The notes beneath the pieces are model-generated. The model was not told where the DNA came from. It did not search any database and was given only the letters and a program-made list of their open reading frames with translations. Both the position numbers and the translations under genes were made by a program. From the IMG/VR virus record IMGVR_UViG_3300020182_000023, positions 1 through 64,000 of that record: a DNA stretch of 64,000 nt. One strand, 5' to 3'. Shown in pieces: positions 51,542 through 58,558 of this stretch; within the stretch, counting starts at the first letter, position 1, and each line of letters begins with the position of its first letter. This DNA is from a virus.

Positions 51542-52144
51542 ATGAAGAATTTAGCTAAAGCGGTACTAGCCGTAATGAAAGACGTTAAGGGCGTTGAAAA
51601 GAGTATGACTGTTGGTAGCGGAAACTACTCTTATAAAGGGGTATCGGACTACGAGGTAAAGAAGATTTACAATAAGTCTATGGCGGCTAATGGGCTGTGT
51701 ATTTTGCCTATTGGAATAGTAGACGATGTAGATATTAATAGATATGAAGACCAATACGGTAAGCAGAAAATGAATGTGTTTACTAGGGTTACTTCTACAT
51801 ATCTTTTACTACACGAAAGCGGGGAATCTCAAGAGTTGGTAGGTTACGGTCACGGAGTAGATACGGGAGATAAAGCAGCGGGAAAGGCTACTACATACGC
51901 AATGAAGTACGCTTTATTATACACATTTATGACTCCTACGGGCGCAATAGATGATTCCGATACAACCCATTCAAATGACCACGAAGCACCCGTTGTTGCA
52001 CCTAAGAAAGAAGCGTTAACAGAATCTCACCCACGCTATGAAGGGGCAAAGAAAGCGTTAAGCGAAGGTAAAACTACATTAGAAGTAATTAAACAAACAT
52101 TCACCGTAAGTAAAGCGGTAGAAAAACTATTAACAAGTAAATAA
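51542..52144 (+). CDS. ERF-family single-strand annealing recombinase
   Basis: 200 aa. Conserved ERF core (NYSYKGVSDYEVKKIYNKSM ... GYGHGVDTGDKAAGKATTYA then KYALLYTFMTPTG). These proteins anneal complementary single strands during phage recombination. The N terminus differs from the orphan fragment upstream but is homologous in pattern (MKN.xKA). The next HNH gene starts directly after its stop. SSB follows the HNH. Confidence 0.8.
   Translation: MKNLAKAVLAVMKDVKGVEKSMTVGSGNYSYKGVSDYEVKKIYNKSMAANGLCILPIGIVDDVDINRYEDQYGKQKMNVFTRVTSTYLLLHESGESQELVGYGHGVDTGDKAAGKATTYAMKYALLYTFMTPTGAIDDSDTTHSNDHEAPVVAPKKEALTESHPRYEGAKKALSEGKTTLEVIKQTFTVSKAVEKLLTSK
52131..52144 (+). repeat. Left copy of a 14-base direct repeat around an HNH gene
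   Basis: TAACAAGTAAATAA covers the last ERF codons and stop. The same 14 bases recur at 52677-52690 after the HNH gene, suggesting duplication on insertion. Confidence 0.65.
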
Positions 52145-52145
52145 A

Positions 52146-52679
52146 ATGGAAGAATGGAGGGATGTTTCGGGGTATGATGGCAGGTATCAAGTTAGTAATT
52201 TAGGTAGAGTAAAGAGTCTTGATATGATTATAAATAATAGGCATAATAGTACATCTAAAAAGAAAGGAAGGATATTAAAACAGCAACCTAACAAGAAGGG
52301 TTATCTTCAGGTAAGATTATGCTACAAAAAAACACATAAAAGCTGTAGGGTGCATAGATTAATTACTGAAGCTTTTATCCCTAATCCAGAGAATAAGCCT
52401 CAAGTAAACCATATAAATGGAGTTAAGGATGATAATAGGGTTGAAAATTTAGAATGGTGTACAAATAAGGAAAATCAAATACACGCAACAAAAAATGGGC
52501 TATTTAATCCTAATTTTGGAGAAGAGCATCATATGTCTAAGTTGACAAATAATCAAGCCAAGCACATTAGGCTACTTAAATCAAGAGGTTTTACGCTAAA
52601 TAAATTATCTAAAAAATACAAACTGTCAATGACAGCGATAAGCAACATAGTAAATAATAAAACTTATATAAATATCTAA
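52146..52679 (+). CDS. NUMOD4/HNH homing endonuclease
   Basis: 177 aa. NUMOD4 start (EEWRDVSGYDGRYQVSNLGR), HNH_3 core (VHRLITEAFIPNPENKPQVN, then HINGVKDDNRVENLEW), and a C-terminal HTH (LSKKYKLSMTAISNI). Inserted between ERF and SSB genes with a 14-base duplication. Active-site residues look intact. Confidence 0.85.
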   Translation: MEEWRDVSGYDGRYQVSNLGRVKSLDMIINNRHNSTSKKKGRILKQQPNKKGYLQVRLCYKKTHKSCRVHRLITEAFIPNPENKPQVNHINGVKDDNRVENLEWCTNKENQIHATKNGLFNPNFGEEHHMSKLTNNQAKHIRLLKSRGFTLNKLSKKYKLSMTAISNIVNNKTYINI

Positions 52680-52690
52680 CAAGTAAATAA
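52677..52690 (+). repeat. Right copy of the 14-base direct repeat
   Basis: Identical to the ERF 3' end at 52131-52144; follows the HNH gene and precedes SSB. Confidence 0.65.
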
Positions 52691-52698
52691 TAAATAAG

Positions 52699-53070
52699 AT
52701 GAGTGAATTAGTAATGAAGGGTACAATAGAGAAAATCGGAAGCCTTGAACAAATATCCGATAAGTTTAAGAAGGTTGATTGGGTGCTTGATACGGGTGGA
52801 GATTATCCGCAGAAAATAGCGTTCCAAACCATTCAAAAAAACGCCGACAGCTTCGTTAAGCATAATAAAGTTGGTGACGTAGTTGAAGTTAAGTTCAACG
52901 TAAAAGGCAGAAAATGGGTCAACCCACAAGGAGAGGCTAAGTATTTCAATACACTTGAGGCTTGGTTTATCTCAAAGGCTGATGGTCAAAGTGGAGCAAG
53001 TACGCCTAACAAGGAGTTCGAGAAGCAAACGGCAGCGCCAATAGCTGAGGATAATTCACTCCCATTTTAA
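52699..53070 (+). CDS. Single-stranded DNA-binding protein (DUF3127-like)
   Basis: 123 aa. OB-fold-like start (MKGTIEKIGSLEQISDKFKK ... IAFQTIQKNADSFVKHNKVG) as in the DUF3127 family of Bacteroidetes, and an acidic tail ending EDNSLPF, like the partner-binding tip of SSB. It probably coats single strands for ERF and the primase-helicase. Confidence 0.75.
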   Translation: MSELVMKGTIEKIGSLEQISDKFKKVDWVLDTGGDYPQKIAFQTIQKNADSFVKHNKVGDVVEVKFNVKGRKWVNPQGEAKYFNTLEAWFISKADGQSGASTPNKEFEKQTAAPIAEDNSLPF

Positions 53071-53097
53071 TCTATGATTAACAATTACACAAGCAAA

Positions 53098-53129
53098 GCA
53101 GAGGAGGTTCTAATTGAGCCTTCTTCTGC
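53098..53129 (+). terminator. Hairpin, possible terminator
   Basis: GCAGAGGAGG and CCTTCTTCTGC form a stem of about ten pairs just after SSB; the T tail is weak. Confidence 0.4.
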
Positions 53130-53163
53130 ATTGTCTTTAGCTGTTTAAAATATATTTAAAATT

Positions 53164-53343
53164 ATGAAAGAAGAAATAGAAAGTAAACTATCCCCGCAAC
53201 AGATGGTAGTAATAGACTCTTTAAGAGAGCAATTAGGAGATGACACAGTTAATATACTCCTAGAGTTTGGTTATGAAATAGGTAAGGCAGATGGAGTAGA
53301 GATGTTCTTTCAGCAGACTAAAGATATTTTAAAGGAAGCATAA
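53164..53343 (+). CDS. Small helical protein, unknown
   Basis: 59 aa (MKEEIESKLSPQQMVVIDSL). Its stop TAA lies inside GCATAAC, the left core of palindrome E. Function unknown. Confidence 0.5.
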   Translation: MKEEIESKLSPQQMVVIDSLREQLGDDTVNILLEFGYEIGKADGVEMFFQQTKDILKEA

Positions 53344-53444
53344 CGTTGAGTATAAACGGTCGTTACGGATGTGTAGATATGTTTCACAACGTTTAGAGTA
53401 AAAACTGCATAGCGTAGCGGAGTTGTTTTTAAACTTTGTTATGC
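53338..53444 (+). repeat. attC-like palindrome E
   Basis: Ends are perfectly complementary: GCATAAC (53338-53344) and GTTATGC (53438-53444). Inside are AACGTTGAGTATAAAC and partly complementary GTTTTTAAACTTT. It is the site with the clearest cores. The preceding ORF stops inside the left core. Confidence 0.55.
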
Positions 53445-53463
53445 GTTGCGTAAAATTAAGATT

Positions 53464-53691
53464 ATGACACCAAAAGAAAAAGCAAAAGAATTACAGAATA
53501 AACACCTTTACTGCTATTTAAACCCTGCTTACCCATTACACGATAGATTTGATGTTATTCAAGCGTCTGAGCAAGCATTGGTAACAGTAAATGAAATACT
53601 TGAAAGTTTTTTAATAGATATTCCAGACCACCAATTTAAGTTTTGGGAAGAAGTTAAGAGCGAATTAAACACCATAATATTAGGAGAATGA
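53464..53691 (+). CDS. Small conserved phage protein
   Basis: 75 aa from ATG 53464 (MTPKEKAKELQNKHLYCYLN); the longer frame starts inside palindrome E. Similar MTPKEKAxEL openings are common in Bacteroidetes phages. Function unknown. Confidence 0.5.
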   Translation: MTPKEKAKELQNKHLYCYLNPAYPLHDRFDVIQASEQALVTVNEILESFLIDIPDHQFKFWEEVKSELNTIILGE

Positions 53692-53935
53692 AAACACCAC
53701 TACAGGAATTAATGGAGTATATGGAGCAAAACCAATATTTCATAGGAATGATTTATTGGCTAAGTATAATGAACTTATTGAAAAAGAGAAACAAGAGTTT
53801 ATAAGTTGTTATATTAGAGCTATGACAAAAGAATATCTAAACCCTATGCCGAGAAAATATTATTATGAAGTTGCCGAAGATTATTATTATACTTTTATTA
53901 ACCCATTAGGCAAAAATGAGAAATCCTATAAATAG
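53688..53935 (+). pseudogene. Frameshifted small gene
   Basis: Frame 1 reads MKTPLQELMEYMEQNQYFIG then loses the reading frame and stops after 38 codons. Another frame continues NDLLAKYNELIEKEKQEFIS to a stop at 53935. Adding one A near 53753 would restore one protein of the common MKTxxQELxExxE phage family. Confidence 0.5.
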
Positions 53936-53970
53936 CCACTAAACGGTAATTAGTGGCAAAATATAGAACT

Positions 53971-54099
53971 ATGAAAAAGAAACTAATTGAGATACCCGAA
54001 GAAGTATTTAATCAAATAGAATTATCCGCAAAAAAGAATGTAAGGAGTGTAAATAAAGAGATAGTGTTTCTTCTTACGAGTGCGGTGGGTAAAAAATAA
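53971..54099 (+). CDS. Small ribbon-helix-helix-like protein
   Basis: 42 aa, MKKKLIEIPEEVFNQIELSA then KKNVRSVNKEIVFLL: the pattern of Arc/antitoxin-type ribbon-helix-helix proteins, although short. It may bind DNA as a repressor. No toxin partner was recognised. It precedes palindrome D. Confidence 0.45.
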   Translation: MKKKLIEIPEEVFNQIELSAKKNVRSVNKEIVFLLTSAVGKK

Positions 54100-54102
54100 T
54101 TG

Positions 54103-54179
54103 CATATAACACCAAGCTAAGAAACGTAAAGCGAAGCGTATGTTTCCTTAGCGACTGTTAACGCACGTTTTAATGTGCG
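54103..54179 (+). repeat. attC-like palindrome D plus second hairpin
   Basis: TAACACC ... GACTGTTA outer ends, GCTAAGAAAC / GTTTCCTTAGC arms. A second hairpin CGCAC-GTTTTAAT-GTGCG follows, the same loop as after palindrome A. Confidence 0.5.
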
Positions 54180-54203
54180 GAATATTAAAAACTTAAAAAT
54201 ACA

Positions 54204-54407
54204 ATGGAACAAATAACAGAAGAAGAAAGAGATTTATTATTTAACACTTGGACTAGTAGAGATAAAGTTTCATTTCTTAATGACATAATTCTTAACTCTA
54301 ATGAGCCTATTGCAACAGAGAGATTATTGTATGAGGTAGCTCAGAATATATGGGAGAACTGCATAGACAGAAAGTTAGATTTAATGAGTAAAAATGAAAT
54401 AGTATGA
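54204..54407 (+). CDS. Small acidic protein, unknown
   Basis: 67 aa, helical (ERDLLFNTWTSRDKVSFLND). Overlaps the next gene start by four bases. Function unknown. Confidence 0.5.
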   Translation: MEQITEEERDLLFNTWTSRDKVSFLNDIILNSNEPIATERLLYEVAQNIWENCIDRKLDLMSKNEIV

Positions 54408-54856
54408 TTAGTTCAAATGATTGGTTCGAGGTTATTAATACACCTAAGTCGCTATCTCCATTCGAGCAAGTGCTACTTAAAATTGGAGTCGAGGCGGAAA
54501 GAGTAAATGCAAAAAAAGATTACCTAGAACTAAAGGATAGGCTTCTTTTTTACTTTGAAAATCATCACCATATAGATAGAGATAAGCTATTGACTAAAAC
54601 TAAGACTAGAAAGGCGGAGATTGTAGAAACTAGGCAAATGATAATGCACTGCTTGAGACTTAATACAAACGCTTCATTAAGAATTATAGGCGATTTATTT
54701 GATAAAGACCACTCTACATCATCCCACTCGGTTAAGGTTATAAATAATTTATTAGAGATAGACCCCGTATTAAGGATTAAGTATTGTGATATGCTTAAAC
54801 ATTGTGGAATGGAAACTAAAGCTAGCAGATTAGTAAAAAAATACAATAGAAAATGA
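54404..54856 (+). CDS. DnaA domain IV-like DNA-binding protein
   Basis: 150 aa. Residues 65-120 (TKTRKAEIVETRQMIMHCLR ... GDLFDKDHSTSSHSVKVINN) follow the DnaA C-terminal domain, including the DHSTxxHS signature that reads DnaA boxes. The AAA+ domain is absent. It may recognise an origin for the phage or compete with host DnaA. Coupled to neighbours by overlaps. Confidence 0.7.
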   Translation: MISSNDWFEVINTPKSLSPFEQVLLKIGVEAERVNAKKDYLELKDRLLFYFENHHHIDRDKLLTKTKTRKAEIVETRQMIMHCLRLNTNASLRIIGDLFDKDHSTSSHSVKVINNLLEIDPVLRIKYCDMLKHCGMETKASRLVKKYNRK

Positions 54857-55302
54857 ATTACGAATTAACATTAACGACACACGAAAAGAGAACTGCGGAA
54901 CTCTTTGGAGATATAGATACCCTAGAACTTCATACCGTTCCTATTGAAACGTTAGAGGCTATGAAGAACCATTACCTTGTATCACTATCATATTTAGGGG
55001 AACTCAAAACCACTAGGGGAAATGCTTTAAACGAATCTAAAACAGCCTTAAAAATAATCCTAACCGAAAAGAAAATAGAACACTTAAAGGACTTAACGGG
55101 TTCTGATAAAGCTAGAATAGCTACGTTATACGCAGAAAGAGATTGCGAGACAGAAATTAAAGGCATAGCTATACTAGAAAACGAATACAAAGAAGTAAGC
55201 AATAGGTATTCTGTATATGATACTATTATACGCTCTCTTACGCAGACAATAAGCGTAGTTAAGAATGAAATACAATCACAGCAATTTATAAAAGGGAAAT
55301 AA
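54853..55302 (+). CDS. Coiled-coil protein, unknown
   Basis: 149 aa, almost entirely helical, with Leu/Glu heptads (TLEAMKNHYLVSLSYLGELK; TEIKGIAILENEYKEVSNRY). Adjacent to the DnaA-like gene. Function unknown. Confidence 0.5.
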   Translation: MNYELTLTTHEKRTAELFGDIDTLELHTVPIETLEAMKNHYLVSLSYLGELKTTRGNALNESKTALKIILTEKKIEHLKDLTGSDKARIATLYAERDCETEIKGIAILENEYKEVSNRYSVYDTIIRSLTQTISVVKNEIQSQQFIKGK

Positions 55303-55306
55303 GATT

Positions 55307-55675
55307 ATGGATTTTATAGGTAAGTATTGGTTAGATTACTATAAAATAAGACACTCTAAGCCATTTTATAACGGCTCTTTAAAGGTGGGTTATCCAATAA
55401 ACATAAAAGACATAATAAACAGCGACCTAAAACGGGTTATTCCAGAATCATTAGGAATATACCACTTATTTAAAGATGGTGAGTTAGTTTATATAGGTAT
55501 GAGTAAGTGTATAAAAAAAAGAATATCAGAACATTACGATAATAATGACATTGACTTTAATGAGGTATTATGGTTCTGCGCTGAAATTGCAAATAAAAAC
55601 ATAAAAGATATATTTAGAATAGAGAGGCTAATGATTATAAAGCATAAACCTAAATTTAATACAGCATACCTATAA
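55307..55675 (+). CDS. GIY-YIG endonuclease
   Basis: 122 aa. GIYHLFKDGELVYIGMS (residues 50-66) carries both signature strands. R72 (KKRISEH), E106 (RIERLMI) and N118 (KPKFN) fit the catalytic set. Short free-standing form, probably a homing endonuclease or repair/nicking enzyme. Its end meets the next start. Confidence 0.75.
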   Translation: MDFIGKYWLDYYKIRHSKPFYNGSLKVGYPINIKDIINSDLKRVIPESLGIYHLFKDGELVYIGMSKCIKKRISEHYDNNDIDFNEVLWFCAEIANKNIKDIFRIERLMIIKHKPKFNTAYL

Positions 55676-56022
55676 TGATTCCCGCCACAGAAAGAGAATA
55701 TAACTACTTCAAACGCAACGGACATTGCTTTGATTTAGGCTCATTAGCATACAATGAACTAACAACCGAAGGTAAGATACCAAAGAAAGCTAAAGACCCG
55801 TCAAAAGGCTTGGAATACGCTAAAGACTCACTCGTAGAGGTATATGAGATAGATAAAGAATTAGCCAACGAACAAATGACTAAATACTGGCAAGACAGAA
55901 TAGATAATATAGATGAATTAGTTAACAGAGCGATTAAGTTAAAAGGGAGTAGCGTGTTAAGGGATGCTGTATTTATCTATTTCAAGCGATATATAGTTAA
56001 TGAATATTTTAAAACATTATAA
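55675..56022 (+). CDS. Helical protein, unknown
   Basis: 115 aa (EREYNYFKRNGHCFDLGSLA). Charged and helical. Overlaps both neighbours by one base. Function unknown. Confidence 0.5.
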   Translation: MIPATEREYNYFKRNGHCFDLGSLAYNELTTEGKIPKKAKDPSKGLEYAKDSLVEVYEIDKELANEQMTKYWQDRIDNIDELVNRAIKLKGSSVLRDAVFIYFKRYIVNEYFKTL

Positions 56023-56300
56023 TGAAATCAGATAACGACTTATTTAAAATAGGGGCTAGATTAGCTCTACACGGACAAAGCTTCATAGAAGTGTTAGATG
56101 ATATAAAAGGCACTAAGCTGTACAATAAGAAGCCTAAGATGCTACTCAATCAGTTAATGAAAGAGTTAGAGAAGGATGTAAGTATAAGTGGTGTATTTAC
56201 AGAAGGTCAAGATGTAATTACTAATTTATCACAAAAGATTGATAAAATAGTTGATAAGGAATTAGATGACACTATATTTGAGTTGAAGGATGGTAAGTAA
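56022..56300 (+). CDS. Small helical protein, unknown
   Basis: 92 aa (DLFKIGARLALHGQSFIEVL). Overlaps the HNH gene by 11 bases. Function unknown. Confidence 0.5.
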   Translation: MKSDNDLFKIGARLALHGQSFIEVLDDIKGTKLYNKKPKMLLNQLMKELEKDVSISGVFTEGQDVITNLSQKIDKIVDKELDDTIFELKDGK

Positions 56301-56715
56301 AAAGAAACCCTGTAAAGACCCTAACAACACAGAAGAGGGTAAGATGTGTTATTACTTTACTAAAAAATTTGGTTGTGCCTCGTGCAGCGCTAAATACAAG
56401 CCTAAGACAAAAACTAAGAAGGTAAAACAGAAGATTAAGCAAGTTAGTTCTAAAAGAGCTAGGATGAATCAGGCTTATTCTGTTATGAGAAAGTTGTTTT
56501 TAAAGGATAAGACTTGTGAATTTCCTAGTTGTTCCCGCAAACACACAGAGGATAATCAACTAACCATACACCACAAGAGAGGAAGAAACGGAGAAAGATT
56601 ACTAGATACAACCTATTGGATGGCTGTATGTATGGAACATCATAAATACATAGAAGAACACCGAGAAGAAAGTTTCAAGAAGGGTTGGTTAATAAATAGA
56701 AATAAAGAGATATGA
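56290..56715 (+). CDS. HNH nuclease, NinG-like
   Basis: 141 aa. A Cys-rich start (C20, C29, C32), basic region, then QVSSKRARMNQAYSVMRKLF and the HNH module with C76/C81, HH94-95 and C114/H117. This matches the NinG/Rap-type recombination nucleases of phages. It probably cuts recombination intermediates. The orphan nuclease fragment starts on its stop codon. Confidence 0.7.
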   Translation: MVSKKKPCKDPNNTEEGKMCYYFTKKFGCASCSAKYKPKTKTKKVKQKIKQVSSKRARMNQAYSVMRKLFLKDKTCEFPSCSRKHTEDNQLTIHHKRGRNGERLLDTTYWMAVCMEHHKYIEEHREESFKKGWLINRNKEI

Positions 56716-56765
56716 CATATAGTTTCAGTAGAATAAGTTCGTTTCATAATTGCCCTAGTGGATGG
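56712..56765 (+). pseudogene. Orphan 5' fragment of the Fe-S nuclease gene
   Basis: MTYSFSRISSFHNCPSGW, then unrelated sequence. It matches the N terminus expected for AddB/Cas4-like nucleases, including the first cluster cysteine. A complete gene with a different N terminus (TIYSWSRVNYTCLAAWYQN) lies 890 bases downstream, after an HNH gene. The ATGA overlap with the previous gene marks this as the original start. Confidence 0.65.
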
Positions 56766-56777
56766 TTTATTTTTATT

Positions 56778-56785
56778 TATATTTG
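56778..56785 (+). promoter_or_regulatory. TATATTTG -7 box
   Basis: TAnnTTTG box just after the orphan fragment and ahead of the second pseudoknot leader. Confidence 0.7.
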
Positions 56786-56789
56786 TATA

Positions 56790-56870
56790 GTAGAGTTACG
56801 GCTACTTTTAAATATTTTTACAAAGCCCTGTCAAGAGTAGAGTCCGTAACCTCGAAATTGATGGGGTTTA
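56790..56870 (+). ncRNA. H-type pseudoknot leader RNA before HNH
   Basis: Stem 1: GTTACGG (56795-56801) with CCGTAAC (56844-56850), perfect 7 bp. Stem 2: CCC-T-GTCAA (56826-56834) in the loop with TTGATGGGG (56858-56866), eight pairs with a bulged T. Same topology and spacing as the leader at 48050. It may control HNH expression or be processed. Confidence 0.6.
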
Positions 56871-56875
56871 TTTTT

Positions 56876-57661
56876 ATGCAAGAGTTTACAAAAGAAGAAT
56901 TAAAAAACGAAGAGTGGAGAGATGTAGTTGGATACGAAGGATTGTATCTGGTTAGTGATTTAGGGAGAGTAAAAAGCAGTTACATTGTTAGTAGGGCTAA
57001 AGATGGAATCATTAAAATGGGGAGCGATAAGAATGGGTATTGCAGTTTCGCTTTATGGAAAGACAAATCACAAATTACCAAGAATGGACATCGTGTAGTC
57101 GCTAAAGCATTTTTACCTAATCCAAAAAACAAACCGTGCGTGAATCATATAGATGGTGATAAAAGGAATAATCGAACAACCAACCTAGAATGGGTTACAT
57201 ATAAAGAAAATTCCCGACACGCGATTGAAACTGGTCTGTATAGACACCCTGAAATGAAGAAGGGGTACGACTCGCCACACAGTAAAGAGGTGTATCAGCT
57301 TACGGTAGAGGGTGTTTTTATAAAAGCGTTTGGTTCATCTATCGAGGCGGCTATAAGTTTATTTGGAGATATTAATAGAGGCTCTATTATACGCAAATGC
57401 TGTAGAGATAAATCAAGTTCTTATAAGGGTTTTCTATGGAGATACCCTAAAGACGTTAATAAAGATGCGATTTCAAAACATAAAAGAATAATACAACAGT
57501 TTTCTTTAGAGGGGATTCTTATTAAAGAGTATACTGGTACTAGTGCAGCCCAAAAAGCCACTGGAGTCTTGGCTACTGGTATAGGGAACAATGCAAACGG
57601 GAGGACAAATACCGCTGGGGGGTTTGTCTGGAAATATAAATATGATTACAATTCAATATGA
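56876..57661 (+). CDS. NUMOD4/HNH/NUMOD1 homing endonuclease
   Basis: 261 aa from ATG 56876; an upstream frame would run through the leader. NUMOD4 (EEWRDVVGYEGLYLVSDLGR), HNH_3 (HRVVAKAFLPNPKNKPCVNH, then IDGDKRNNRTTNLEWVT), and two C-terminal NUMOD1-like units (VYQLTVEGVFIKAFGSSIEA; IIQQFSLEGILIKEYTGTSA). It sits between the orphan fragment and the complete nuclease gene and overlaps its start by ATGA. Confidence 0.85.
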   Translation: MQEFTKEELKNEEWRDVVGYEGLYLVSDLGRVKSSYIVSRAKDGIIKMGSDKNGYCSFALWKDKSQITKNGHRVVAKAFLPNPKNKPCVNHIDGDKRNNRTTNLEWVTYKENSRHAIETGLYRHPEMKKGYDSPHSKEVYQLTVEGVFIKAFGSSIEAAISLFGDINRGSIIRKCCRDKSSSYKGFLWRYPKDVNKDAISKHKRIIQQFSLEGILIKEYTGTSAAQKATGVLATGIGNNANGRTNTAGGFVWKYKYDYNSI

Positions 57662-58527
57662 AAGAAACAATATATTCTTGGAGTAGGGTTAACTATACTT
57701 GTTTAGCCGCTTGGTATCAAAATTATGTACTAGAAAAGAAGGGTGAGGACAACATCTGGAATGTCGGAGGTTTATTCGAGCATAACCTAATGGAACACGC
57801 AGCTAAAGGCGCAATGACACAAGAGGATTGCCTAGAAGCTGTTAAGAATACTTGGTACGATGCTGTTGATGGATTAGACAACCCATTTGGGTACTACGGT
57901 AAAGAAGGTAATTACATTGAAGCCGCTGAACATTACTACAACAAAACACTTCCGTTCTTCACTAAGGAGAATACTAATTGGTTATTAGGTAAAACAGTTT
58001 CAGTAGAAGAGCATTTAGAATTTACCCTTCCTTCGGGCAAAAAATTTCAAGGCTTTGTAGATAGAGTAAGTGTTGATAGTGATGGAAAGAGCAACCTAGC
58101 CATCAGAGATTATAAAATAAGCAAACGCTTTACAAGAAAAAACGTAAAAGAAAAGGCTAGACAGCTATACATTTACGCTTATGGCTATCATCAGAAACAC
58201 GGAGTATATCCAGAGCAATTAGTTTTTGAGTTCTTTCAATTTTGGGACAAACCAAAGGTTATTAAGTTCAAGAAAACTGATATGGATGAGGCTATTGAGT
58301 TTGCTGAAAGTAGAATAAGAGAGATTGAAGGTAGATTAAAGGTAGAGAGAATGGGTATGAAGGGAATGTTTAACCCTGACTATAAAGAACTATTAGATGA
58401 TAACGGAGAGCGTAATATGTTCTGTAAGTCTGTCTGTGGGTATCGTAATGTCTGTCCTTTCATAGACGGAAACCACCTCAAAATGTTTAAAACAAAAGAG
58501 TTACAAGATATAGAAATAAAAAAATAG
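57658..58527 (+). CDS. Cas4/AddB-like Fe-S PD-(D/E)XK nuclease
   Basis: 289 aa. C15 plus C256, C260 and C266 form the pattern of a 4Fe-4S staple as in AddB/Cas4. H42 (GGLFEHNLMEH), D135 (FVDR) and D151-x-K153 (IRDYKIS) make the nuclease site. It probably processes DNA ends with the phosphoesterase that follows. The N terminus replaces the orphan copy at 56712. Confidence 0.75.
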   Translation: MKETIYSWSRVNYTCLAAWYQNYVLEKKGEDNIWNVGGLFEHNLMEHAAKGAMTQEDCLEAVKNTWYDAVDGLDNPFGYYGKEGNYIEAAEHYYNKTLPFFTKENTNWLLGKTVSVEEHLEFTLPSGKKFQGFVDRVSVDSDGKSNLAIRDYKISKRFTRKNVKEKARQLYIYAYGYHQKHGVYPEQLVFEFFQFWDKPKVIKFKKTDMDEAIEFAESRIREIEGRLKVERMGMKGMFNPDYKELLDDNGERNMFCKSVCGYRNVCPFIDGNHLKMFKTKELQDIEIKK

Positions 58528-58558
58528 AGTATATTCGTAAAAACTAAAATCAAATGTT

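Noticed and set aside
56765-57712. Group I or II intron interrupting the Fe-S nuclease gene
   Set aside because: The fragment and the downstream part could be joined in frame, but no group I core segments or reverse transcriptase were seen, and the downstream gene has its own complete N terminus and start codon.
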